DNA from: Umbelopsis ramanniana AG
Lineage: Eukaryota > Mucoromycota > Umbelopsidomycetes > Umbelopsidales > Umbelopsidaceae
DNA length: 64,000 nucleotides
Reading direction: 5' to 3'
Assembly (NCBI RefSeq): GCF_025399195.1
Contig: NW_026252120.1
Coordinates: 1 to 64,000, forward strand
This document shows, in pieces, positions 39,248 to 50,845 of this stretch. The notes beneath the pieces are model-generated. The model saw nothing but the letters and a program-made list of their open reading frames with translations. It ran no database searches and had not been told where the DNA came from. The translations under genes and the position numbers were made by a program. Within the stretch, counting starts at the first letter, position 1. Each line of letters starts with the position of its first letter.

Positions 39248-40654
39248 ATGGCGACCCTTCGCAACTGCATGCGAGCGATCCATACTCACGGAGCGATCCG
39301 AGTGCCACGAAATGTAGCAATACCGGTGCGTGCAGCTTCGCGTTTTGGTCAATTTGAGCGCCTGAATCCTCCTTCGCTCCATTCCGTAGATGTCACCAAA
39401 TGGAAACGACGAGAAGTTCCGATAGAAATAGAGCGACCACCCTATGCTGAAAGCGGGGAGCCGTCAGAATGGGAAGGCCATATTCCTATTCTTGATCAAA
39501 TTGAAATTGACAAGATGACGACAGCCGGCGATTTAGCGAGACGAGTACTTGATATGGGTGGAAAGCTGTGCCAGGTAAGCTGGCCACGCCGTTAACCTTG
39601 CCAATTACGTATGTGAACTGCACTAAGTAACACCTTTTTAGCCTGGGATAACGACAGATTCCATTGATAAAATATTGCATGCCGCCATCGTGTCCGAAGG
39701 CGCCTACCCATCACCACTGAATTACATGGGATTTCCAAAAAGTGTTTGTACTTCCATAAACAATGTTATTGCGCATGGAATACCAGATCTGTGAGTTCTG
39801 CTTTTCTTGGACTATCCTCGAGTACAACTCCTGACTTAAAAACCTTATCAATGCGGTAGCCGTCAGTTGAAGAGTGGGGATATCATCAACGTCGATGTAA
39901 CAGTAAGTGAAGGAATTGATTCATAGATTGGATATCGGTAAAAGGAGCTGGTACTCAAGGTTGCGGCATTAGGTCTACCTTGACGGTTATCACGGAGACA
40001 CCTCGGCAACTTTCTTGGTTGGCGATGTTGATGAGCCAGGTCGTGCACTAGTAGATTGCACAAAAGAGTCTTTGGATCTGGCGATAGCTGCATGTGGGCC
40101 AGGCGTTCCCTTTAAAGAAATTGGAAGGGTTATCAGGTAGAATCAGCATGTCTTTTTGTTTACTTTTCATGCCAAAATGTGTCTTACGTTAGCGTTTCCA
40201 GTGACTGCGCAGCAAAGCAATCTTTCTCGATATCGGAAGAGCTCTCTGGCCATGGTATTGGACGGAATTTTCATTGTCTACCTCTGATTTATCATCATGG
40301 TAACATTATTATAACTCCGTTCGGCTCGATAAGCGGTGGGTTTGCCGATTTTTCGCTAACCCAAAATTGCTTACTTTTTTCTCCATTATAGCCAACAATG
40401 AGGAGGGAATCATGGAACCTGGGATGGCATTTACTATAGAGCCGATAATATGTCAAGGCTCGGCTGTAGGAATACAATGGCCGGACAAGTGGACGATCAC
40501 TACGGCTGACGGGGGTCGAAGTGCTCAATTTGAACACACGGTAGGACTGTTTTTAATCATGACATACCCGCTGCCATCAATTTATACTAAGCGATACTTT
40601 TCTTTGGTTCAGATTGTCATTACAGAAGACGGTTGCAATATATTGACTGATTAG
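39248..40654 (+). CDS. Methionine aminopeptidase type 1, probably mitochondrial (MAP1D-like)
   Basis: Seven exons: 39248-39574, 39642-39790, 39860-39902, 39973-40136, 40193-40299, 40392-40540, 40613-40654; 326 aa. M24 metallopeptidase removing initiator Met. All five metal ligands are present with standard spacing: D171 (NVDVT), D182 (GDTSATF), H248 (GHGIG), E280 (TIEP) and E311 (QFEHT); H154 in AHGIPD is the substrate-site His. The first 40 residues are Arg-rich with no acidic residue, a mitochondrial targeting pattern, and there is no N-terminal zinc-finger of cytosolic type 1 enzymes. The start at 39248 has A at -3 and G at +4. An in-frame Met at 39221 would lengthen the presequence by nine residues. 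The segment before SEELSGHG in exon 5 is divergent from typical members. Confidence 0.9.
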
Positions 40655-40781
40655 TGTAGAGATCTAAATATATGGATTTTTTGTATATGAGCCTGCACGT
40701 CTCTGTTCTCGAATACATGGTGCGGTATTTGGAATGTCGTTTCGGAGCTTGCATGGCGTTTCATTTTTCCGTTGTAAACAG

Positions 40782-40788
40782 TATAAAA
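40782..40788 (+). promoter_or_regulatory. TATA box of the dienelactone hydrolase gene
   Basis: TATAAAA 58-64 nt before the ATG at 40846, within a compact 190-bp spacer after the aminopeptidase stop. Confidence 0.6.
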
Positions 40789-40845
40789 GCAAACCTGGCT
40801 TTCCGCTTCATAGTTTTCTCGTTAGCTCACCTTAACTACTAAATT

Positions 40846-41977
40846 ATGTCTACCGCTAAAGCTTGCTGCCAAATTCCTCCTGTTGTTTCCAACTACCAAC
40901 CTGTTGGAACCGTTGACAACCTTGGCGATTTGCCTGTCTACACTGTTGGCAACAAGGTATATATATCTTGCATAAAAGTGCTATTCCGTTGGGGATCTAC
41001 TTTCTGTTTGTGGTACTGACCTAATACGTAACTTGATGGATGACAGGACTCCAAGAAAGCCATCATTGTTATCATGGATATCTTTGGTTTCCAGTATGTT
41101 ATGTTTTTTATGGACTCTGGGTAACATTCTATTGGTTCTAATAGTTTCTTCCCTCGTGTATCTTAGCGTCAACACCAAGCAATTCTGCGACGTCCTTGCT
41201 AACCATTGTGGATACAGAGTTGTGTTGCCCGACTGGTTCAGAGGAAAGCCTGCTACCCATGATATGTTGGGCGATATGTCCAAACTTACGGCTTGGCTTC
41301 AGCAAGTTGGAACCATTGACATCGTAAGTTTACCAGCGTGCTGGTTTCATGTTTATTTTGTAAAAACAATACGGCAATGGAGTTTAACAAGGGCTGTTCC
41401 TATCTAGATCAAGCCCCAAGTTGATCGTGTTAAGGAACATCTTGTTGCTGACGGTGTTGTCAAGACCGGACTTGTTGGATTCTGCTGGGGTGCCAAGGTA
41501 AGAGCTGTAGATCATATTCTTAAACGGAAAAAGCGGCCAATAGAAAAAAATAACGCGTGGCAATAATTTCTTCCGTCAGATTGCTATTCAGCTCTCCGCT
41601 CAAGAAAGCTACTACAGTGCTGCCTCTCTCATCCACCCCTCCTTCTTCGTCGTTGATGACGCCAAGGTTGCTCAGGCTCCTCTTCTCGTTATTCCCTCCA
41701 AGGATGAGGCTGATTTGGTAAGTTTGCGTGCTTGATTGGATCTGACAACCATACTTGCTTACTAAACCTAAATTTTGGCCATGCATAGACCGAATTTATG
41801 GAAATCTTGAAGCAAAAGCCCTTCGGTGACAAGTGCAAGCACGTCCGTTTCGATGATGTTCACCACGGTTTCGCTGCTGCTCGTGGTAACTGGGAGGAAG
41901 GCACTGCTGACAAAAAGCGTGCTACTGAAGCCATCCAACTCACTGCAGACTTCTTTGCTGAAAATATCCAAGTGTAA
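40846..41977 (+). CDS. Dienelactone hydrolase family alpha/beta hydrolase
   Basis: Six exons: 40846-40956, 41047-41093, 41167-41323, 41408-41497, 41580-41717, 41789-41977; 243 aa. An alpha/beta hydrolase of the carboxymethylenebutenolidase type, acting on lactone or ester substrates in the cytosol. The Cys nucleophile is in GFCWGAK (C131), the acid is D177 in IPSKDEAD, and the His is H207 in VHHGFAAARG, a standard Cys-Asp-His triad. Upstream are the oxyanion/strand blocks IIVIMDIFG and VVLPDWFRG. Length is typical (about 240). Strong codon bias and a proximal TATA suggest high expression. Exact substrate unknown; many fungal members are annotated only at family level. Confidence 0.92.
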
Positions 41978-42200
41978 ATGTTTCCCTCTATATAAAGTTT
42001 ATCAACCCGTCAAGTTACTGTGACGAGCATTAAGCATTCGCTTTTCTTTTTCCCTTTTTCGTTAATTTCCACAAGTAGCACACCAAACAAATTGTAAACA
42101 GGTCTCCATCTTGGCAGAACAGTGGTTAGAAGGATGAGTTCTTAATTCATTGTATTCGTGTACAATATGTGGATATGCGCAACAATAAACTCTCTATTCC

Positions 42201-43873
42201 TCACAACTTGGCCTTGATAGCATTTGCCTTAAGCTCTTCGGGTTTGGCAAAACGAGCGATTCCTTTTCCAAGTTCTTGACGATCCGTTTTGGTGAGCAGT
42301 CTCATGGAATCAAGTCTGCCTTTTCCAGCCGATCGCCAAGCCCAAGCTCTAGTATACTCATTATCGACGGCCTCTACAACCTGTGCGATCTTATAACCGA
42401 TGATGGGAATAAATCTGGGTTGCACATCATATTAGAGCTGAAGTAGAAAAAGAGGACAGGTGCTAAAATATGATTGGTACTTACTTCATGCCGTGTCCAC
42501 TATCACCGGTTGCAACAATCAAGTTTTGGTATTTGGGATGAGGGGAAATAATGAAATCGCCATCGAATGAATCGCTATACCAGCACACCCGACTGTCCGC
42601 AATATCCAATTCATTCAGCTTTGGCAAGAATTTGCCAAAGAACTCTCGGTATTCTATTAATGAATTATGGGGGAGAGTGTCATCAGGATTAGCGACCTTG
42701 GTTCGTGGCACAGAGACCTTGCCATCTTCACACATATTGAGGTATCCTGCAGCGTGACATGCCACTTTGACTTTTCCTTCATGGTTGGCAGGGAAACCAT
42801 AATACCCTGTAAAATTTCGTACAATCAGTGGGTCAATTTTTTCACTTTGGTACAGTGTTTGTGTGCCTTACCAAGGTACGAAATGTCACCAGACCATACT
42901 GGGAAGTCCTTTGTAAAGTAGTTCTCGCAGGTTTCCGCGTCAGGTTTAAAGTGGACAACAGCATGTCCAGTGGCAGTCAAAGTACCCTCCATGTCTATCA
43001 ACTTCGCGGTCCAGGCGCCGGTAGCCAAAATAACGAGATCAGCGAAATGTTCTTGTCCATCCACTGTTCGAATTCCCTTTACTTGTCCACCATTCTCCAC
43101 AATGAGTTCCTTCAAGGTGCTGTGAGACCCATTCTGGTGAAATTGTACACCATTTCGAAGACACTTTTCATACAAGTGCACTACAGCTCCTGTGGAATAG
43201 CACCACCCTAGTACAAGAGGCTGTGCAGTTAGTATTTCTCCGTACATGAGGTGCTCCGCTCATCTCCAATGTTACCGCAGTATCTGTGACTCACCAGCAT
43301 ACTTGTTGAGATAGGCAATGTTGAATCCGTTGGCAACAGCGTCAGAGAATTGAGGGAAGCGTTCAACAATACTCTCAGGTGTAGGGAACTCTTCAATGGC
43401 ATGTCCATATCCCGCACCACGGATATTTTGCATACTCAACCGTTCATAATCAGGGAATTTACCGTTTCTGCTAAACAGAAGTAAGCCGGTCTCATTATAC
43501 ACAAGCGGCTTTCCTTCCGCCTTGACCTCCTCGTTCCATTGTCTCCAGATTGGAAGAGCCTCACATGCCAGTTGCTGATAGATCAAATCATCACCGTAAT
43601 CCATTCGCACAATCTTGTTAATGTCTATGCAATCCATCGCCAGAGTTCTCTTGGTGAGCAAGGCGCTACAAGCCATTGAAACTTTCATATTGGCTTTCGC
43701 TTACCTGTAGAGGCTGCATCAGAGGCAGGGATCTTTTCACGATCATAAACATGAATATCGTAGCCTTTAGCCTTGAGCGACAATGCATGGGCAGTGGATA
43801 GACCGAATGATCCACCTCCAACAATGATGATTTTAGCGCCGTTCTTTGGAGGTTGGTATGGAGCAGCAGGCAT
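42201..43873 (-). CDS. FAD-dependent amine oxidase, sarcosine oxidase / fructosyl-amine oxidase-like, probably peroxisomal
   Basis: Five exons on the minus strand: 43705-43873, 43295-43624, 42872-43207, 42485-42806, 42201-42414; 456 aa. A DAO-type flavoprotein oxidising secondary amines (sarcosine, pipecolate or Amadori compounds) with H2O2 release. The N-terminal dinucleotide fold is IIIVGGGSFGLSTAHAL. Further blocks are the KIVRMDYGDD substrate-loop, LVILATGAWT, and the C-terminal VCWYSDSFDGDFII segment, whose Cys-x-Tyr matches the covalent-flavin Cys and active-site Tyr of monomeric sarcosine oxidase. SGHGMKFIP holds the matching Lys. The protein ends in AKL, a PTS1 peroxisomal signal, as in many fungal members. 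Substrate cannot be fixed from sequence alone. Confidence 0.88.
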
Positions 43874-44099
43874 TGAGAATAGGGGTCGATGGGACCGGAC
43901 AGAATATAGAAAAAGGGAAAATTTACAATAGGTTGTTCGAGATTTTTTATATATTTTCCCTCAAAATTAAGCTTTGGTGAGACCGGATGTGCGAAAAAAA
44001 AACCAAACACGTTCGGATCCCTGACGTTTATTGTACACAAGATCAATTGCAAGTAAAAAATACATTGTCAAATAATTATTTCTATCGCTTGACCAAAGT

Positions 44100-45315
44100 C
44101 TACATTATTTCTCGCCAGGCTAGGTACAATGGAAGGGTTGTGGAAATCGAAAGAAACGGCGTGCATATGAAGAGCATATAAGCTATCTTCTGACTCACGC
44201 CGAGGTGTGCGGCTGACTTGGGTCGATCGAGGCTCCGACTGTCGGCAATCATCCACGTCGCGCCAAACAAACTAACACATATAATATCCCAGCCAATACT
44301 GGATTGAGCAGGATGACTATACAAGACATTGAACATCAATTGGATCAAATTTTTCGATTCACTAGTGGCCAACACAGCAATCATCTGTTGCAGGTAGTTT
44401 GCGAAATTTGCGCCTGCAGCAAAAAGATAAATGGCTGCTAGTGCCAATGGTTGGCGAGAGGTATAAGGACGAAGGAATCGCTCGGGAAGAACTAAAGGTA
44501 CAATCAAGACGGCGTGCATGGTGAGAAGATTGGGCATGAAGGCTGACGAGGTAGCTACGTATGGACTGATAAGCACGGTGGCGATACCAATGGCGGAACA
44601 GAAAGCAGTGACAGGAGCATTGAACTGGATGTTGCCTGCTGCTCTCAAAGGTAGAGCAGCCATGACGGCAAAAAACAAACAAGCAGCAAATGAGATAGCC
44701 ACCACCTGTCCTAGCAACATGTAAGCCCAAGGGAATGGTATATTTCTTCGTTGAGCTAAACCGATAAATAGATAGGTAAAATAAAAAAATAAAAAAATTA
44801 GGAAAAAAAAATCTCGGCTAACCTGACGGCTTAACAATGAAACTAATGGCCACAAATAAAGTCTTACCTTCTAGAGCTAGAAAAGGAGTCCAGACGGAAA
44901 CCGTGAACGCGCACAATTGATGGCTCCATAACCACTGTATGGCACCAACGCTAACAGTTCGCCATGCATCATCAAACAACGAGACGTTATGAAGCCAGTG
45001 ACTTATAGAATCGAGTAGTGTCTCGGGAATGACAGTGGCGATGGCGCGCCATTCCGAATAGCTGTGATGAAAATATTTCAACATGTAGGTCCATGTTGCC
45101 AATAAAGCGATTGCAGCGAAAGCGAGAAACAAGGAGGAAGAGCGGTTAGAAGACTTTTGTGCTTCAAGTAACGAGGGCACAATACCGGCCAATAAAGCAA
45201 AGATAAGAGCAAAATAAGCTGCTAATATTGCAATATCCACGGGATAAGTTATCATTTGAGTGAGGGCCCGCAAAAGGGGGTTTATCGGCCTGGCGACACG
45301 CCAAATTTTTTTCAT
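44100..45315 (-). CDS. Polytopic membrane protein, unknown function
   Basis: Two exons on the minus strand: 44868-45315 and 44100-44755; 367 aa. Eight or nine hydrophobic segments are visible, from VDIAILAAYFALIFALLAG near the N-terminus to MLFICTPFLSISTTLPLYLAW near the C-terminus, with short loops and one longer soluble stretch between the second and third segments. I do not recognise the family; it is not an MFS, CAX or ABC protein. Start MKKIWR (45315) was preferred to an in-frame Met 46 codons upstream, because the upstream extension is polar and would overlap the divergent gene's start region. Confidence 0.75.
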
Positions 45316-45451
45316 TTGATTTTCAGTGCTTGATTGGCCCGTGACAGGTGAGCTCACAAGTAAGTCACCTGCCTGCTTGCCATGATTTGATAGCCCAGCC
45401 CCAACCTTTCTTTTACTCTCCCTCCCTTTCCACTGATAGAATCCATACATC
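45316..45451. promoter_or_regulatory. Short shared promoter, membrane protein / 371-aa protein
   Basis: 136 bp between divergent start codons with CT-rich plus-strand sequence (TTTCTTTTACTCTCCCTCCC) near the right-hand gene. No TATA seen. Confidence 0.4.
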
Positions 45452-46628
45452 ATGGCTTTCGCTCAACAGCATCGTCGACCGAATCATTCCAATTCACAAG
45501 CTCCGCCTCCTTCAAGCGATTCGGAAGACTCATATGCAATTCTACATCCGCGTGGTTATACTAAATCAGCAGCCGTTCAGCGTCGACTGAGCATAGGTTT
45601 AGCAACAACGTCTGACTCAGATACCGATTGGCATGTTATCAATGCCAATAGAGCAACCCTTCAGCGTACAGGCAATGCAGCGCTATCATCGCCACAATGG
45701 ACACCTTCAGAACCCGAATCGGTCTCCGCCAGAGCCTATGCTGATTCCGAATCTATGGTATCTGACATTGACACTCAAACAGATACCACCACAGGTCGCC
45801 AGCAGTTTTCTTTCTTACCCGCTCATGATGGTACAGGCACTTTCGCCGATATAGGCGGGTTTGTTTCGGATAGCTCATTGGGAAGTATCTCCACCGCCTC
45901 TGGCCTACCCTTACGTAAAAAGCCAGCCACAATCAAAGCTCAGACCACCGACTTCTTACCGGTGACTGCCAGCATGCCAAATATATTGCTCCCCGACGGA
46001 GGCATTGCACCCCCCTCGTTTACTGGAAGAATACCACCTCACAATCATGCCCAAAATCCTATGCCCGAATTTGTCCCCACCATGGCAAGCCGATCTTGGC
46101 GAGAATTCCGGCTTCAATCTTCGTCTGAAGAAGAAGGCAGTTTAAGCGAAAACGATGCCGTATGGCGGAAGCGACGCTTGCGATCCAGTAGCCCCACTGA
46201 TGAGCATTACAAATCTGAAAGTACAACCACCAATATAAGCAGTGATGAGATCAACGCAGCAAAACGTAACAAAGATTTGGACAGGTAAGGAGATACGGTT
46301 GTAATAAATATTTGGGGTATACTTGTTTAATTTTGTGAACCGTAGCATTCCGACACATCACCCTTCGTTACCGGGGTCTGCCACCTCGGCAGCCATTATA
46401 CACTCTGTGTGGAGAAATTTACGACGGCTTACTACCCATATTATTGAAAATGATACCACTACCTCTGAAACATTCGGAACGCTTGTATCGGAAGCAACAT
46501 TAGAAGGATGTCTACCATTTGGGTCCCACTTACATATGGATTTCAATACTGGCAACTTGTCCAATAGCAAGGATTTTAGCTTGAACGGATCGGCTATGGA
46601 ACAAGTGGGACGACGTTTCACTCACTAA
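45452..46628 (+). CDS. Ser/Thr-rich, mostly disordered protein of unknown function
   Basis: Two exons, 45452-46284 and 46346-46628; 371 aa. The sequence is dominated by Ser, Thr, Pro, Asp and Glu, with acidic-Ser patches (SSDSEDSY, TSDSDTDWHVI, SSEEEGSLSEND) resembling casein-kinase sites or short interaction motifs, and one basic cluster (WRKRRLRSSS). A short amphipathic block near the C-terminus, SAAIIHSVWRNLRRLTTHII, may be a helix. No catalytic domain is visible. The aromatic-acidic D-T-D-W-H-V-I motif could be a LIR/AIM-like site, but that is speculation. I do not recognise a family. Confidence 0.7.
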
Positions 46629-46975
46629 ATTTCTTGGTTGGCCGGAGATCGACCACATTTGGTTTACGTATTTTTCTGGGGTGATTTAGTGCATTTGTAT
46701 TTGTTTGTCAGAACAGCTAAGCGGCGGTTTATATAATGGGTTTTTGTGGGGAGAAGCGCCGAAATCAATAGTTATTTACATCAACAGAACAAACTTATTA
46801 TTCTCAATGTTGAAGCATTCGTAGCCATTAGTGACCCGTGACAAATCTTTGCCCAAGATTGACTTTGGGTTTCTCAGACATGCCCGCCACCCAATACATA
46901 AACAATGGGCTGAAATTTTTATTTGACTAAAATATAAAAGGGATGCAAAATCCCATTTTTTTTATGGCATGAATC
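46629..46975. other. Spacer with TATA box before a small gene
   Basis: 347 bp. Holds the 3' end of the preceding gene and, at 46933-46939, a TATAAAA located 37-43 nt before the ATG at 46976. Nothing else recognisable. Confidence 0.5.
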
Positions 46976-47336
46976 ATGGATCTCCCTCAACCTGAAAAAA
47001 CTCTACATCCGCCCACAACCTCGACGAACCAGTGGAAAGACCATCAGCGTATGCTGTTCAATACTGCTTACAGTCACACCGATCAGGTCGCTACCTATGG
47101 TTTTTCCAGTCCCAGAACCCACCCCTGGGATACCAACGGTGGGCCTTTCATGCAAAGCAATAAACCTGATGGCAGAAGTAGGGATGTTGGCCTTGTTTTC
47201 GAAGACATGTAGGTTTTTTTTACAAGTTGTATTTCATGTTGTTGCAGTGGTCTCGAGCTAACATTTCCCTTCACGTAGTCAAACAATGGAACCATGTTCC
47301 CTTGATGAATCCCATCCCCTCCAAAATAACCAATAA
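46976..47336 (+). CDS. Small hydrophilic protein, unknown function
   Basis: A short gene with a TATA box about 40 nt upstream. Unspliced it encodes 78 aa, stopping at 47210-47212. If an intron 47209-47278 (GTAGGT...CGTAG) is removed it encodes 96 aa and ends with a Gln/Asn-rich tail. The spliced form reads through cleanly and is slightly preferred. The sequence is polar, rich in Thr, His, Pro and Asp, with no signal peptide or membrane segment. I know no matching family. The proximal TATA and TATA-like spacing argue that it is a real, possibly inducible gene. Confidence 0.5.
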
Positions 47337-47514
47337 ATACCTCCAAAATGACAAATGATCTTTGTATGTATATAAAATGCAAAAAACCAAAAAATAAAGA
47401 AAGTGCTTTTCATAACGTAAACAAAAAGGCGATTAAAAATAAACAGTGTGGGCAAAAAGAAAGTGTGTGAGAAGCAGGTATGGATAGTGTGGGAAGGCAG
47501 TGGATGATGGCATC

Positions 47515-48837
<1,323 letters not shown>

Positions 48838-48980
48838 GTCGGATCGATCGAGACAACGTTACAAAATACTTCAAGAAAAAAAAAAAAAAAGGTTACTCGA
48901 AAATGCTCAACCTGAAAATGACAGTCACACCTGAACGTCAAAATGGCAAGTTGAGCAGGCTGACGTTGACGGATTCAACC
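48838..48980. promoter_or_regulatory. Short shared promoter, DIM1 / scramblase
   Basis: 143 bp between divergent start codons, with an A16 tract at about 48874-48889. No TATA box. Poly(dA:dT) tracts of this kind often organise bidirectional housekeeping promoters. Confidence 0.4.
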
Positions 48981-50605
48981 ATGCTGCGAACAACGAGGTT
49001 ATTAGGACCCGCATTGCGTGCCTATGCGCGGGCCGACATCAACAGAGCAGCAAGACCATACAGTTCACTAAGAAGGCAGAGACAAGCAGGTAATCGATGC
49101 TCTCCCATTTGTTTTGTACCGCACCCCCACCAGTCTTTGACTCAATACGACCCACTGCAGGACCACGACAACGTATTCTTGGCCACCAACCTGTAGCTCG
49201 ACCTCACAAAGTTGCAGCTGCTTACGAGACTCCACATGTGCCCGGAGAAGATAAATCTGCATCGCATGCTGAGCCTCTTATTGAGCATGACGCCAAATTG
49301 TCCGAAGACCCTGCCGCCATTGAGGTCAGTATCCCAACTCCCCCAGGAGCCGTCGTCACTCCGGATTACAAAGGCGCTCTCGTGTTGGCACAGCCTGCGC
49401 TGGTGATTGGAAGACAGATTGAGATGATGAATGTGTTTTTGGTAAGTTTGGGGCCGCACTCAGTCCATGCCGCGAGTAATGACTAAACATCGCTTGACGA
49501 CAGGGTTTCGAGCAAGCTAACAAGTACTCTATCATGGACCCGAATGGAAACAACGTCGGATTTATCGCCGAAGAAGACAGTTTAACAAGTACTATGTCGC
49601 GACAGCTTCTACGTACACACCGCAAGTTCAATGCTACAATTATGAACGCTCAAGGCGAAGTCGTGTTCAAGGTATGTCGCACTAGCATAATACGACTACT
49701 TTGATGTGGGTGTGAAATTGGACATCGTCATGATGTTCAATTAAAAAATGTGACATTAAACTCATGTTTCTTGCGTATGATTCCACTAGATTTCTCGACC
49801 ATACTCTTTGATCAACAGCCGTATTTTCATTCACACAGTTGATGATGAGTTGATTGGTGAAGTTCAACAGCGATGGCACTTGTTACGAAGAAAATACGAT
49901 TTGTTTGTTGGGTAAGTTTAAATGAACTCTTCTACACTGATCGCCCCATTTAAACATGCATGCGGTTATTGACTTTTTGGCTCATCTTATTCCCGGTAAT
50001 AGTACAAATCAATTTGCTACCATTGATACTCCATTCCTCGGCTGGGACTTTGATCTTCGTGATGAACAAGGAGAGCTTATTGGCAATGTCAACCGAAACT
50101 TTGTAGGATTTGCTCGTGAAGTACGTCAATTTTCATTCATCAACCTTGATCGTTCAATGCGTTGGCCAAGGTGACTGATTCGTGAGATTTGCAGCTTTTT
50201 ACAGATACAGGTCAATACGTCTTGCGTATGGATGCAGTAGAAGGCAACTCCAGAGGGTTGACTTTGGATGAAAGAGCGGTTGCCCTTGCCTGCGCTGTCA
50301 GCATTGATTTCGACTTCTTTTCACGTCACTCTTCGCATGGTGCTGGTGGTTTCTTCCCATTCCCATTCTTTGGATTCGGAGGTGGCGACGAAGCCCGGGA
50401 TGACAGCCGCGAAGCTCCTCCAGCAACTGACTCCGCTCCGTCATCACAATACCCATCTCAACCCCCACCACCAGCCTCGCAAAACGAGTATGGCGACGTA
50501 TGGGCGGAGGAGTCTGTTGAAACCCCTGAAGATGAAGACCAAGGCTTTTTGGCAGGATGGAAAAATCTAACCGGAGGCGATGACGGTGATGATGAATGGT
50601 TTTAA
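48981..50605 (+). CDS. Phospholipid scramblase family protein, probably mitochondrial
   Basis: Six exons: 48981-49089, 49161-49441, 49504-49671, 49790-49911, 50003-50120, 50195-50605; 402 aa. Similar to the fungal AIM25-type branch of scramblases. The N-terminus (MLRTTRLLGPALRAYARADINRA) is basic and amphipathic, a mitochondrial presequence. The scramblase fold follows: ALVIGRQIEMMNVFLGFEQANKY, IMDPNGNNVGFIAEED, an RTHRKFNATIMNAQGEVVFK strand, IGEVQQRWHLLRRKYDLF, and the C-terminal FSFGDER-like region replaced by LTLDERAVALACAVSIDFDFF. A Gly/Phe then acidic, Pro-rich tail ends in DDEWF. Function in lipid transfer is inferred; fungal members are poorly characterised. Confidence 0.88.
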
Positions 50606-50845
50606 GCAAGCAGAAACAGTTGTGGTCTCTTAATGCCCTATGTTAGAACAAATGTATAAAATAAAAAAATCCTCACACACCAGCGCTAAGAGAAAGTTGC
50701 CCCTGTGTGGTTTTGATGCAATCTCATCACAATTTCATGAGCGAGCAATGACTTTAAAGGTATGGTATTGTTTCATTTTATTCAGTGGAAATATGTACGA
50801 GAAATAAGATTGGATGGATGGAGGGGGAATAAATAGCCAAATAAG

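Noticed and set aside
40782-40846. Possible operon-like read-through from the aminopeptidase into the hydrolase
   Set aside because: The hydrolase has its own TATA box and ATG context; the gap is a normal short fungal spacer.
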